Positions 52,470 to 64,000 of a stretch of 64,000 bases of DNA are shown here, one piece after another (the stretch's first letter is position 1; each line of letters begins with the position of its first letter). This DNA is from Ficedula albicollis. Its lineage: Eukaryota > Chordata > Aves > Passeriformes > Muscicapidae. Below the pieces are notes generated by a model. It searched no databases and was not told the DNA's origin. It worked only from the letters and a program-made list of their open reading frames with translations. Location: assembly GCF_000247815.1 (NCBI RefSeq), contig NC_021672.1:73923237-73987236 (forward strand), given 5' to 3'. Made by a program: the position numbers and the translations under genes.

Positions 52470-52805
52470 TGAGCCACCAACATCATGGTGCCTGCGAGGA
52501 GAGGCTGAGGAACCTGGGCTTGTTTCCCCAGGAGATGAAAGGTTTTTGAGAGGCCAAAAGGGATTTTCTTGTATCTACAGGAGTCTCTAAAGCAGATGGA
52601 TCTACACAAGAATAAGAGAGAAAAGTGAACAAGCTGAAGTTCTGACTTTCCATAAGAAAAAAAATACAACAAAATCAAAAACAAAAAAACCCCTCAGTAT
52701 GAGGAAAAGTAAATATTGGAACACATTGCCTTGGAAGATTATCCTAGGAGGTTTTAAGATTTAGCTGGACACAGCCTTGGGTTAACTGGTCTGAATTTAG
52801 TAGTG
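52470..52805 (+). mobile_element. Diverged CR1 LINE fragment
   Basis: The sequence contains GAGGAGAGGCTGAGGAACCT, GGGCTTGTTTCCCCAGGAGA, AACACATTGCCTTGGAAGA and GTTTTAAGATTTAGCTGGAC, in the order found near the 3' end of CR1 (GAGAGGCTGAGGGAGCTGGG, then the TTGCCCAGAGAGGTTGTGGA region, then CTGGACACGGTCCTGGG). It is old: many substitutions and an inserted A-rich patch around 52660-52700. No open frame remains. Confidence 0.75.
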
Positions 52806-53562
52806 ACCTCATTCCCATAAAGTACAGAAAGATTTCTGAATGCCCTGAGCATCCTTAGTAAACCACGGCCTAGACAATTAAAACTTGCATCTAATATTTT
52901 TTTTTACCTACATTCTTAAACTAAATCACCAGGCCTATACAGTTTACATGGTTTTAGCTCTATATTGTGCCATTTCTGCTGCTGTTTGAAACATCTACTG
53001 CAAGAAAAGGTTTAGAACTACAGATCTGAAGTCTCATTTCTGATTGCAGTTTAACCCACAGTATTTTTTATATTAACATCTACCTTTAGAGGCAGAAACA
53101 TTAAACCAGAAAGAATTTCCTGAATTCCTTAGGTAGATAGTTCTTAAACTATTATGGCTTTATTTATTCATTAAGTTAATTTTTCTTTTATGCATATGAA
53201 GTTTGCTAATATTATTTTCCACTCTCACAGCCTCAATGTTAGCTCTTCAGTAATATCACTGTGTTGAACATACCCACTATTTTGATCACCCATGAAAGAA
53301 GCATTTCACACACTGGACTGTCCTTTTCTGAGATATTTATCTGCTCTTGTCAGTAACTGAATTGGTCACATTGAGATTTAATCATGTTTAATTGACAGAG
53401 TGGAAAACAAGCTGTAATCCTTGCCTGAGCTGGGGGCTCTGATTCATCATTTAACACTGAGTTTCCCCCTGTAAACTGAGTCAGGTAGTTGCTCATGTGT
53501 GCCCCTCTGCAGGTACAAAGTACAAGGGAACGTGACTTAACCAAAATGCCTTTGCACTGTGG

Positions 53563-53774
53563 GTCAGTGGCAGCTCTTGAGGGGGTAAATGACAGATTTG
53601 ATGGCACCTGCTCCCGTGGGATTGCTGTGCTGACTGCAGGGAACAGGGCTGTTCACAGCTGGGCTTAGGTCAGTGGGAGCTCTTGAGGGGGTAAATGACA
53701 GATTTGATGGCACCTGCTCCCGTGGGATTGCTGTGCTGACTGCAGGGAACAGGGCTGTTCACAGCTGGGCTTAG
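53563..53774 (+). repeat. Tandem doublet, 106-bp unit
   Basis: 53563-53668 and 53669-53774 repeat GTCAGTGG(C/G)AGCTCTTG and end GGGCTTAG. One visible mismatch. Confidence 0.93.
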
Positions 53775-54303
53775 GCAGCTCCTGGGACAGAGCCAGGTTT
53801 GGCAGTGTGCTGCACGGGACCCATCTGGAACCCTGCCCTGGAGCAAGGAATTGGCAAGGCTCACCATGGGAACACAGAAACCAGCTGCAGGCACCTCTGG
53901 ATGGATTTCTCTCAGCCTCTGCTGCGATCTCCAGTTCTGCCACAGTGCAAGCACAGAATTTATTCACTGATGTCACAGAATTTCAACCATTGCGTGCAGT
54001 GAGCTGATGGTGCACTTTGGGAGACTCCTGCACAGATACTCCCTGAAGGAAGACCTGCTCTGCTTTAGGAACACGCTTGTCCTGAGTGGTTTCACTGTCC
54101 TGTTTCAGGCATTGACTGGTCAGGAAGCACCCCTGTGTCCAGCCAAGGCCCTTTGGAGCTGGGCTGGGCTCCTTGATGCTGACGGACACAGATAAAGCAG
54201 CCTGCACTCAGTCACCAGCAATCAGACTGCAAAAAAAACCTCTGGTGGAGTTCAGTTTCTACACTTCACCTTCTGTGCCCATATGTAAGGGGTTAGCTGC
54301 ACT

Positions 54304-54447
54304 ACTTCATTAGTGCTTTATCTTTTCCTGCTTTTACTCAGAGTTAGGATTAAAACATGGAGATGAACTTCGACTTCATTAGTGCTTTGTCTTTATCTTT
54401 TCCTGCTTTTACTCAGAGTTAGGATTAAAACATGGAGATGAACTTCT
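54304..54447 (+). repeat. Tandem doublet, about 70-bp unit
   Basis: 54304-54372 and 54373-54447 repeat ACTTCATTAGTGCTTT; the second copy has an extra six bases around GTCTTT. Confidence 0.9.
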
Positions 54448-57400
54448 CATTTGGACTTGGTTGTTTATTAAATCTTATTTAAAGCACAGAGAGTTCTGCA
54501 ACACTTCTAGTTAAAGGTGAGAAAATGGAGGTGAATCGAGCTGGTTACAAGGTTTTTTAAAGCTAAACAGTTTAATAAAGAGCTAACACCTATATTATTT
54601 ATACTTTTGACTTAATAACCAAATACTTGTAACCTGTACTGCAGGATTTTTTATCTAACCAAAAACTACTACCTGAACACATGAAGAAGGAGACAGAAGG
54701 AGGAAAGAGACAACACCCAAGAATCTCCATCTTGTCCCATACCTATTATATATTCTAAAAACCTCAAATTCAAAACCCTTCACCATATGAAATCACACAC
54801 TTCTATTTAACTACACACCAGCGATTCCAATTCCATCACTCAAATTTGGAAGCCTTCTCCAAGGCCTCAAGTCAAAAGCAGAGTTCTCCAGGGGGTCAGT
54901 GTCAGAAAGCACAGAAAGTTCAAAACTCCCAGGCTTCAGGGTTCCAACACCCATCTTTGACAGTGCTCAGTGCAGCATTCCCCATGCCTTACACCATTTC
55001 CTAAGACTGTCACATTTTCTGTGTTTGTTAGGGTTTATTACTAACCCTATTGATAAACCACTTGAGAGTTAATTCACAAGGAGATTGCAGCAATTCCTCC
55101 TGTTAACAGAGATTGTTGGACAATTGCTTTTTGTGCCCTGGCTGGCCCTCAGCAGTGAAAAAGATTCTTAAACTGAGACCTAAAAGGAGCCTTAAAAGAA
55201 ACAGAACAAGTTTATATGTCCTACCCATGGAATGTTCAGCTAACAGGCCTTTTCAGGATGAGATGGATATTTAGAAAACACAGCAATAGATGGTTGCAGG
55301 GCATTTGTATATCACCAGGCAAAATACAGAAATAAACCAGTGATGAAGAAATTGAATTGCAAAGAAATTCCTCGGGGCAGGGGATGAAATCCTACATGAA
55401 TTAAATACATCAGTATGCTTTCCAGTTAAGGATGAAGGACAAAGGCACAATGTGCAGAACAAACAAAAGAAAGAAAAAAAAAAGAAAAAAAAAAAGAAGA
55501 GCAAGAAACAGAGATTAATTTTAAAGTGCTTGATGTATACTTGACTGTGTGTGAGAACAGCTCCCCCTGAATATAAATGTATGTTTGAGTGAGAACAGCT
55601 CCCTTGAACATAAAGAAGTGTGTATAGAAAGCTTTCAGAGGAAGGGTGATACAATACAGTGCTTCTGATGGGAGCCAGGAGGAGAAAATACATCTCTAAA
55701 AGCAGTTACACTTTGAAAAGGACACCAAATAAAGCCATTATCAAAATGGACACTGGCCATGATGTCTTTTCCTCCTTTTCTTTCTGCTTTATTGTTAAAC
55801 TCCCCATCTCTAGAGCCATATCCTACAAAAAATCTCAGGGTGGGTCACAGAAGGAGAAGGAGGGAAGAAGAGAGAGGAGGGGAATTTGGTAGGAAGTCAC
55901 TTAAATGCCTCATGCAGCCAATCTCCCAAAGCAGAGGGAATTCTGCTGATGGCTCTGGAAGCACCAAGCAACTTCTCCAGCCCACATGATTATTTACAGG
56001 AATAAATACCTGATAACTTCTTCAAGAAAGTGAAGGTAGGAAAGCAGTTTATGCCACCCTTGGAGTGAAGGAAAAGCCAAGAAGGATTCTGAGAGCTGCA
56101 GCAGACAAGAACTGGTTTCCAGGAAACTCAATCCAAAAACAAGAACAAGTCTCCTGCACGAACAGAACTGGACATGGTCAAATCCACACAGACACTCTAT
56201 GGAAAGAACAGCACTGCCTCCCCCAATTGTCTGAGTACTTGGAAAAGGGTAACCAAAAACTTGAAATGTGAAGTGGGCAGTGAACATAACTTACTCTGAT
56301 TTCAAAGCATTTCAGTTGAATTGCCTCTACAAGAGGCTATTACTTAAACAAACAAACCCAAACCACCCCAAACAAACAAACAAAAAACCAACAAAAAAAC
56401 AACATAGAAAAGGGCCAGCTAAGATCCAGGCTCAATAATTAGAGAAAGCACCAGGCCAGCAAGAACAAAGCCCTGCTCTCAGGGCAGCAAGGACAGCAGA
56501 AGAGCATCTGAGCCCCTTTCTGCACTTGGTGTTCCCAGACTCAGCTGCTGCTTCTGCTGCTCAATTTGGGACAGCTTTGGGCACTTGACTTCCAGAAGTG
56601 ATGAACTTCTTCCCTGATAAATTCAAGCCCCTTTAGGCCTTGGAGATGTTTCACCTACAGGTTTTTTTGTGCATATTTCCCCTTTCATTCTTTATGTGAA
56701 TGGCAGACTTCAAACATCTGTAAAATCCTGTTAAGATCATTTAGGCTACTAAAGTGCTTTTAGTCATGAAATTCAATCTTTCCAGGGTTTCAGACAGAGA
56801 TTTTTGGAGGGTGGTATACAGGAAGTGATGAAAGTAAATAGTGGCAAAGAATTAGGAGTTACCAATTCACATAAACCAATAGATCCAGAGCCATCATGTC
56901 AGAAAAATAAATGTAAACTACAGAGAATGAATTCTTAATACTGAAAATACCCACTGAAATCTTTCAGCATGTAATACAGGTTGGTACAAGTTTTCATGCA
57001 CAAATTTAGAAAACAAAAAGTGATTATACTTTCAAGGTTTTTTTTTTTCAAGTTTTTGACTCTAGATGAGTACTCTAAACGAACATTTTAAAAGGTAAAA
57101 AGAAAAAAGTAAAAGCTATTATTCTGAAATTCTTCCTTCTTCCCCATTTTTCTTGTCTTTCTAGGAAAAAGAGAAAAAATGTAGATACAATACAATGAAA
57201 AAATGCAGATACAACTTATTTTTCCATGTCCATATGCCAACATTTCTGTCTTAGAAAGAAATATCAGAATCTTTTTTTTTTTCAATCAACACTTCTAATG
57301 AGACATTAACACACATTTTAGGTTACTAACACTAAAGATGAAATGCATTACTTTCAGAATAAAAAGAGACACTTCTGCATTTCTATATACCCAGGTGTTC

Positions 57401-59772
57401 TGAAATACTTCTCATTATAATAAAACACCAACCTAGGAAGAAAATGCGGGAAACATAATTTTCCCATATTGCGAAAGTTCCCTAATAACTGGAATTTCCC
57501 AAAGGAATAGTTAGGCTGCCTCTAGTAATTAACTTTGTAGAAGAAAACCAGCTTAGCAGATTTAAATTCTGGGAAAACCGTGCCAAGAGCCAGGATTAGT
57601 TTGGCGAAGAGACAAGAGGGTCTCTGTGGTTCAGCTCAGGGAAATGAAAGGGCCAGTGAGTGCTGGAGGTAATCAGGATGACTGGGTATTTAAAGACAAG
57701 AATGGACACTGATGATCAAAAGGTGGATTTACAGTGTGCCATGAGCTGCACACTTTGTGTCCTGCCACCAAGTCTCACACCTCACATCCCTGACTGAAAA
57801 ATTACAGATGACAGTGCTGGAAGTGACTGCTAGCGGGGATTGACTGCTGAATTTTGGATTAGTTCAGTTAGCACAGGATTTAAATAAATCTCTTGCTGCT
57901 TAATTCACCAAGGAGGGAATGTTCAAAAGGAGATGGTCAGAACTGAAAGGAAAAAAAAAAAACAAAACAACAAAGGCAAGCAAAGCATGGCAGGTGAAAC
58001 CACGAGCCAGGCACCTTCTTCCAAACCACTTGGTGCCTGCCCTAGCCCTGGATGATAATTGGGAAAACATGACACCTCCTTATGTGAAAGTGTGGGTCTG
58101 AGATGATTACCACAGGACACTCAGTAGATGAAGAATAAGGCAGTTACATGAAGAAATTAAACAGAAATTAAACCTGCAGACTTGCCTGTTTTGGGGGAAT
58201 GTAGGGTCAAAAGTGGAGGCTGGGTTAGAGAATGAAAGGAGCATTTTATTACTGCTAAAAAAAAGGTACCATTCAGTGTGATTAAAAAAAATAGAGAAGA
58301 TAATGAAATCTCATGGTTCAGTAGGAAAGTTTCCTATGGGACTTTGGGAATTATTCTTCTGCCAAGCTCTCTGTTATTATGCTGTTGGTTAAACAGGTCA
58401 TGAAACTCCCTGCAACACTTGTGCAATATTAGCTCTAGATCCAAGGAAAGAAGAGTTATTAGTACTATTTAAAGTATTTACTGCACTGGGGAGGCACATG
58501 GAGAAAGAAAGTTCCTAATTCCTTTTCCCTCTCATTTCAGGAAGCACTGATTTTTAACTTGGAATCAAAACTGAGCAGAAGTAGTGGATATCATTTAAAG
58601 ATGAGGGGAGGAATTAGGAAGGTTTACTAATCTCTTTTTGAGGTCTCATACAATCAGGAATGCAAAAGTGAGCATGACTGGATGAATCATGTCAGCTTAA
58701 TGCTGCTGTTTTGTCAATATTATTTTAGAGTATGATATTCTGGGAGCACAAAAAACTCAAATCAAAATCTAATACAAACTCAAATAAATGTAGAATACAA
58801 GAGCTGTTAAAGAAACCAGAGCCAAACCTGTTTCAGGACTTGCCTTGTGAGAATGAGCAGATACAACCAGCACTGAGAGCTTCAAATTTTGAGGGAACCT
58901 GAAATCTGTGACCTGTAAAATGTGATATCCCTGTGTTCCAAATCATGTTATTTTTCATGGAGGTGCATCCAACTCATGAGAAAAATAGTCATTAATAAAT
59001 AATGCGATTAATAGATTTTAGTGGTTCATAAATTACTAAACATTAATACTGTATCTGCTCGGTTGTGTGTGGGCTTGAGGAAAACAATGATTGTCCTGTG
59101 GTGTTTGCAACCTGCTCTGGGGTGGGAGACCCAATTTTCCTAAGGAATCAGGAGGGCAGTCCATGAATAAGGCTGTAAATATGTGATTTTATTCTGTGGT
59201 TTAAAAGCAGCACACTGCATTGAGGAAGAGAAAAGAGGCTGCTGCTTGTAGAAGTGACTATATTTTAGGTTTTCACACAATTTATAAGAAGGTGTAGTAT
59301 AACTGAGCTGTAAAGCAGTAACGTTAATATCTATTTTTATTTTGCTATGCACAATTTAAATTTGGTTGTTGTGTCCCCTCTTTTTGCTCCATCCTGTCAT
59401 TCACTCAACTAGGCATTTTTTTTGTTTATGTAAAATTGCTTCTCAAGGAAATTCCTGCTATGTTCCAATAGGAGGTTTGCTGTAGAGAAGGATGCAGCAC
59501 TTGACAAGGAGTGTGCATGAGTGTGTTTTTATTACTCTGCTCTGCTTTATTCCTTCCACAGCAAATAAGGAGGATTAAGGGTGCATATCTTGAATGATGG
59601 ATGATGATTCTAAGCACAGCAAGTAAATCTTTTGACTGCCTGACTTAGAAGCACTTATTATCCTCATCAGCTTCCCTCATATCAATACTCCCATGCTGTT
59701 ATGTCTGTCTAACACACTGAGATAGTCTAGTGCAGACAGAGGCCAGCTTAGCAAAAAAAAAAAAAAAAAAAA

Positions 59773-60577
<805 letters not shown>

Positions 60578-61416
60578 AAAAAAAAAAAAAAAAAAAAAAA
60601 AAAAATTAGCTCAAACTTAATTCTGATACTTGTTCTAGAAATTTTTAGAAACCATGGATGAAAGACATACACATACTGCTCATCTTGTCGCTAAAAGGGA
60701 TCATTCATCCATTCTTTACTCTGCTATAACAGCTGCTTTGTGTTTTGGACATACTGCCATTATCCTGTCCTTATTCCATTTCAATTCATTCCTTCACAAC
60801 ATGTTCACATTAGGAACTTGGATACATGGTCACGCTGTTTTATTTATCCTTAGCATGACACAGGTACATCACACCAACCAAGGCAATCAGATATTTGCAA
60901 AACAGCCCCTGAGCTCAGTGTGGTTTGGTGTGGAACTTCAAAAGATAATGAAAAAGCTTGCAAATTTACCCACAGAGGCATAATTCAATTATTCTCCATG
61001 TCTATTTGTAAAATTTGGCTCCTTCTCTGAATATGGAAAGAAAGTTGTCAATTAGATAGATACATGGATTTGGATCCATTTTAGGAACCCTCTGCAGGGA
61101 AAAAAACGATGGACATGAGACTTCTTCTGTTCTGGTCACTGCTGAGCTACATCATTCAAATTCCTGGCCAAACAAGGATTTGCATTTTTTCTTTTACACT
61201 GGCAAGGGATCTCCAACATATTTTAATGCTTTTCCAGCCATCCCTACACTTTTGAGAAGTTTCAAGAAACAACAAAAACACGTTGTTTTGGAAAACACAG
61301 GAAGAAAAAAAAGAAGAAAGCATAATCTCATTTGTATTTTTTTATGGGAGTTGATAAGGCTGCGAAATTTCAGACCACTGCTTTAAAGTTTACTCTGTGC
61401 TTTTATAGATACTGAC

Positions 61417-61586
61417 CTTATGATGCTGCCAAACACCTGTGCATGACCCAAAAATCTTCCAAAATCTATGTGGAACATGTGTCCAGCTTTTGTCAGCATT
61501 ATGTTGTCACTGGGTCGATCAGAGACTCCCAGGATGAAGGTAACAACACAACAGCCAGCACAGGAATGAAAGAAATTCCTTATGGC
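61417..61586 (-). CDS. PIK3C2G: PIK3C2G exon, catalytic and activation loops, altered active site
   Basis: This 170-base exon carries the heart of the lipid kinase active site. It reads [20 protein letters not shown], then [11 protein letters not shown], then [12 protein letters not shown]. In PI3Ks the catalytic loop is DRHNxN; the histidine acts in phosphotransfer, and the last Asn plus the DFG Asp bind magnesium. Here the Asp, Arg, last Asn and DFG are kept, but His is Pro and the next Asn is Ser. The Trp of the usual AGWC is also Cys. The acceptor (cctcactag) and the donor (AAG|gtcagt) are canonical, and the exon ends two bases into an Arg codon completed by the next exon. There is no stop. 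Loss of the catalytic histidine predicts little or no lipid kinase activity even if the protein were made. Confidence 0.93.
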
Positions 61587-63640
61587 CTAGTGAGGAAAAC
61601 AAAATGAAACATCCAGACATGAAATATCCAGATATATTTTTGATGCTAATAATTTTTTTTATATGTAATTTTACAAATGCTGTGCTTGTCGGTAAAATTT
61701 TACCAGGCAATTTTGAAAAGAGATTCATGAGACAGGTCTGAGTAGGAACGGTATAGGGATGGCACTCCAACATTTCAAAGTTACAGCACAAGAACAATTT
61801 TATGCATGAGGTTTTCACTTGTGTTCCAAAGATACTTGAAAGTCTACAGAAAACTTTAAGGCAAAAGGTGCTTAAGAAGATAAAAGCTTCTTGGCATGAA
61901 GTGCCATTTTCCTTTCAGTTTTCTGCAAGCATATTGCAAAAACAACTGTTAGGAAATTATTTGAAAATGCACAGATGTAACCATTTGCTTTGTAAAGGTT
62001 GTTCTACATCCAATGCACTGCTTTGTACCTACGTGGATTTTTTTTTTCTCCAGAACTCAGTTCACATCCCATGAACCTAAATCACAATGCATGCAATGTA
62101 ATTCAGAAACCCAAACCATCCTAATCTAGATCTTAATGTTTTCGGAGAAAACCTGCATTGGCCAAGGCAAATGACTATTTGGGCTTTCAGGAATTCCCTG
62201 TGGATGCAGGGTGCCACCTGCAATGCCAAGACAGGCCACAGCTCAAGAGTTGATGAATTTCATGTCTAACTCTGCTACTTGCTCACTTTGATGACCTTGG
62301 ATAAAACACTTAAGCTTTCGATGATTTTGTTCACCCAACTGTAAGATGAGGATATTAAAGCTTGTTCTGGACCAGTTTTCTGAGCACTTTAGATCCAGTA
62401 CTGTGCGAGTAAAAAATTATGAAAGCGTAAAAAAATAGAGAAAGGTTCATTCACTAGCAAGCACAAAGGGAATGCATGGTGGTAATTTTATGCATTCCCT
62501 ATGTAATCAGATCTGACTGCATCTTATAAACTTTAACAATTGGAAGAAATTGGATAGGAATTGGTTTTAGAACATTCCACATTAATGGTATTGTTTACAA
62601 ACAGCAGCAGTAGCAAGAAATCAAGTTTTCAATCAATAATTAGCAGTACCTGGCTTTTGAATTGAAATGTTGTCTATGCTTCTACCATAAAACTGTAAAT
62701 ACACAAACTTGTAAAAAAAACCCCATTCTACACAGATTGTTCCTGTTTAATAGAATCAAATGCCATATGATGAATTCAAGTATTCATAGTCAAAATGTGG
62801 ATGAGAAAATGCCTATGGAATTATTAGAAATTACTCAAGTTTACCAAACATATTTATAATACACATCTATAACAAACTGCTAAAAAAGCATTTCATTCTC
62901 AGAGTGCTAAATACTCAAAGCATTCCTTTCAACTTAAAATTTTGTTCACTAATTTATCATTTGCATGGAAAACCGATTATGAAGACTGTCCCAGAAACAT
63001 AAAAATTGAAAATTTTTCAGGGGCCTCAGAACATGTTCACCCAACAAGGAATTGATAGAAAGGTTTCCTTGAAAACCTTTGGTTCTGTAAATGAAATTTC
63101 CAATTGTTTGGCTCATGCAGAACACCTAGTTTCATAAAATCAGATGCCTTACATGAAATCCCATGAGAGCATGTGATATAAAAAGCATGATCTTCTGTAT
63201 TTCAACTATGACTAGGTGGTTTTGATAAAACAGCTTTCTGAAACTCTAGGTATTGGCATGGTTGTTCCTAATTACAGGAAATCTACCAAGATTTTTATGG
63301 TTTATATAAAATGAAAAAAAATAAAGAGCTGACCAAAAAAAAAAAGTTTTTCTGAGTTCAAGACAATTTCTATTTCAATTTCTCTTCACCTTACTACTAA
63401 ATTTCAAAACACCTCTATAACACATTTTTATAGAAAATGTAATATAATACCATGCACCTGATAAAAAGCAATATTTCCTTAGACAGAGAGTGGCATTTAA
63501 GTGGATTCCCTGGTTTCTCTGCATGAGACTTGTTTGTCTCGTGTCTGAGCCACTCGTTTTTGCTGCCTGCTGTAATTTGGTTCCTTTTTTTCCCCCATGG
63601 CATAGCATGAAATGTGTAATAAGCTCCATCATGATGTTAC
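61587..63640. other. PIK3C2G intron before the activation-loop exon
   Basis: A 2.05-kb AT-rich intron. Nothing recognised in it. Confidence 0.75.
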
Positions 63641-63777
63641 CTCTTGGTAACTTGATTCCAGAGGATGGCGATGGTGAAACCACTTTTTAATTGTGTTTTC
63701 TTTCAGTGGTCCTATCAGAGCAGACTCCCTGTGGATCTTTGCTAGTGTGGTAGCATCTGGCACCATCTGAACCAGTC
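63641..63777 (-). CDS. PIK3C2G: PIK3C2G exon, kinase domain segment before the catalytic loop
   Basis: This exon encodes the part of the PI3K catalytic domain just before the catalytic loop. After two bases completing a codon from an upstream exon outside the window, it reads LVQMVPDATTLAKIHRES and then LIGPLKENTIKKWF, a stretch highly characteristic of class II PI3Ks. It ends in a complete codon (SSYQE). The acceptor is ccctctgattag and the donor is GAG|gtaaca, both canonical. It is 137 bases long with no stop or frameshift. The segment after KKWF (HHRHPLESS) is diverged from the mammalian protein as I remember it. The intron to the next exon is about 2.05 kb. Confidence 0.92.
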
Positions 63778-64000
63778 CTAATCAGAGGGAAAAGAGTTTG
63801 CATGAAAAATCCTCAACTTTAAAAACACAGGAAGACAATAAATGCATATTGCCTGTTGTTTGATCATTCCATGCAGGAAAAAAAAAAAAACAAAACCAAA
63901 AAACCAAAAGCCAAAACCAAAAAATTAAAAGCTCAAAAATAATGAATGCAGTATATAGATCAGTATTGTTTTACTCTTGCTCCTTGGAAATTAGAGATAA
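63778..64000. other. PIK3C2G intron, continues beyond the window
   Basis: The last 223 bases lie upstream of the 63.7 kb exon in gene orientation. They contain A-rich low-complexity sequence (63876-63935) and no exon. The N-terminal exons of the gene lie further right. Confidence 0.75.

Overview
The window is vertebrate nuclear DNA, most likely from a bird. Evidence: small coding islands with intron-type splice sites spread over tens of kilobases, very few interspersed repeats, and the repeats that can be named are CR1 LINE fragments. No bacterial-type gene organisation, tRNA, rRNA or CRISPR array was seen.

One gene explains all the coding sequence I can support: PIK3C2G, the gamma class II phosphoinositide 3-kinase, on the minus strand. 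Nine consecutive exons are found from right to left at 63.7, 61.5, 47.0, 42.9, 35.0, 34.2, 30.2, 20.4 and 13.4 kb. They run from the kinase domain through the catalytic/activation loop and kinase C-lobe, a linker, the PX domain and the start of the C-terminal C2 domain. The 5' exons lie to the right of the window; the last C2 exon(s) were not found. All nine exons join in phase, yet several carry damage: the catalytic-loop DRHN motif reads DRPS, the exon ending LLNLLEM is followed by GC instead of GT, the 35.0 kb exon has an in-frame TAG, a frameshift that is later undone and no GT at its expected end, and the 13.4 kb C2 exon has lost one base. The locus therefore looks like a decaying unitary pseudogene, or at best a catalytically impaired kinase. 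I think this is the main biological result.

The second theme is assembly quality. Four poly-G blocks (80, 71, 1334 and 803 bases) are not biology. The 1334-base block follows a 32-base match, with one mismatch, to the Illumina paired-end adapter, the signature of dark-cycle poly-G reads built into the contig. Sequence flanking that block recurs at the left edge of the window, next to a single N. About twenty near-perfect head-to-tail doublets (45 to 1322 bp, never three copies in the larger units) are scattered through the introns and look like unmerged contig overlaps or haplotypes. The long poly-Gly and poly-Pro reading frames are artefacts of the poly-G blocks.

Layout: 1-13.4 kb, noncoding sequence beyond the last recognised exon, with three poly-G blocks; 13.4-63.8 kb, PIK3C2G exons and introns with CR1 fragments, doublets and the fourth poly-G block; 63.8-64.0 kb, the intron leading to upstream exons outside the window. 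Gene identity and lesions were judged by comparing the translations with my memory of the mammalian protein; no alignment was run.
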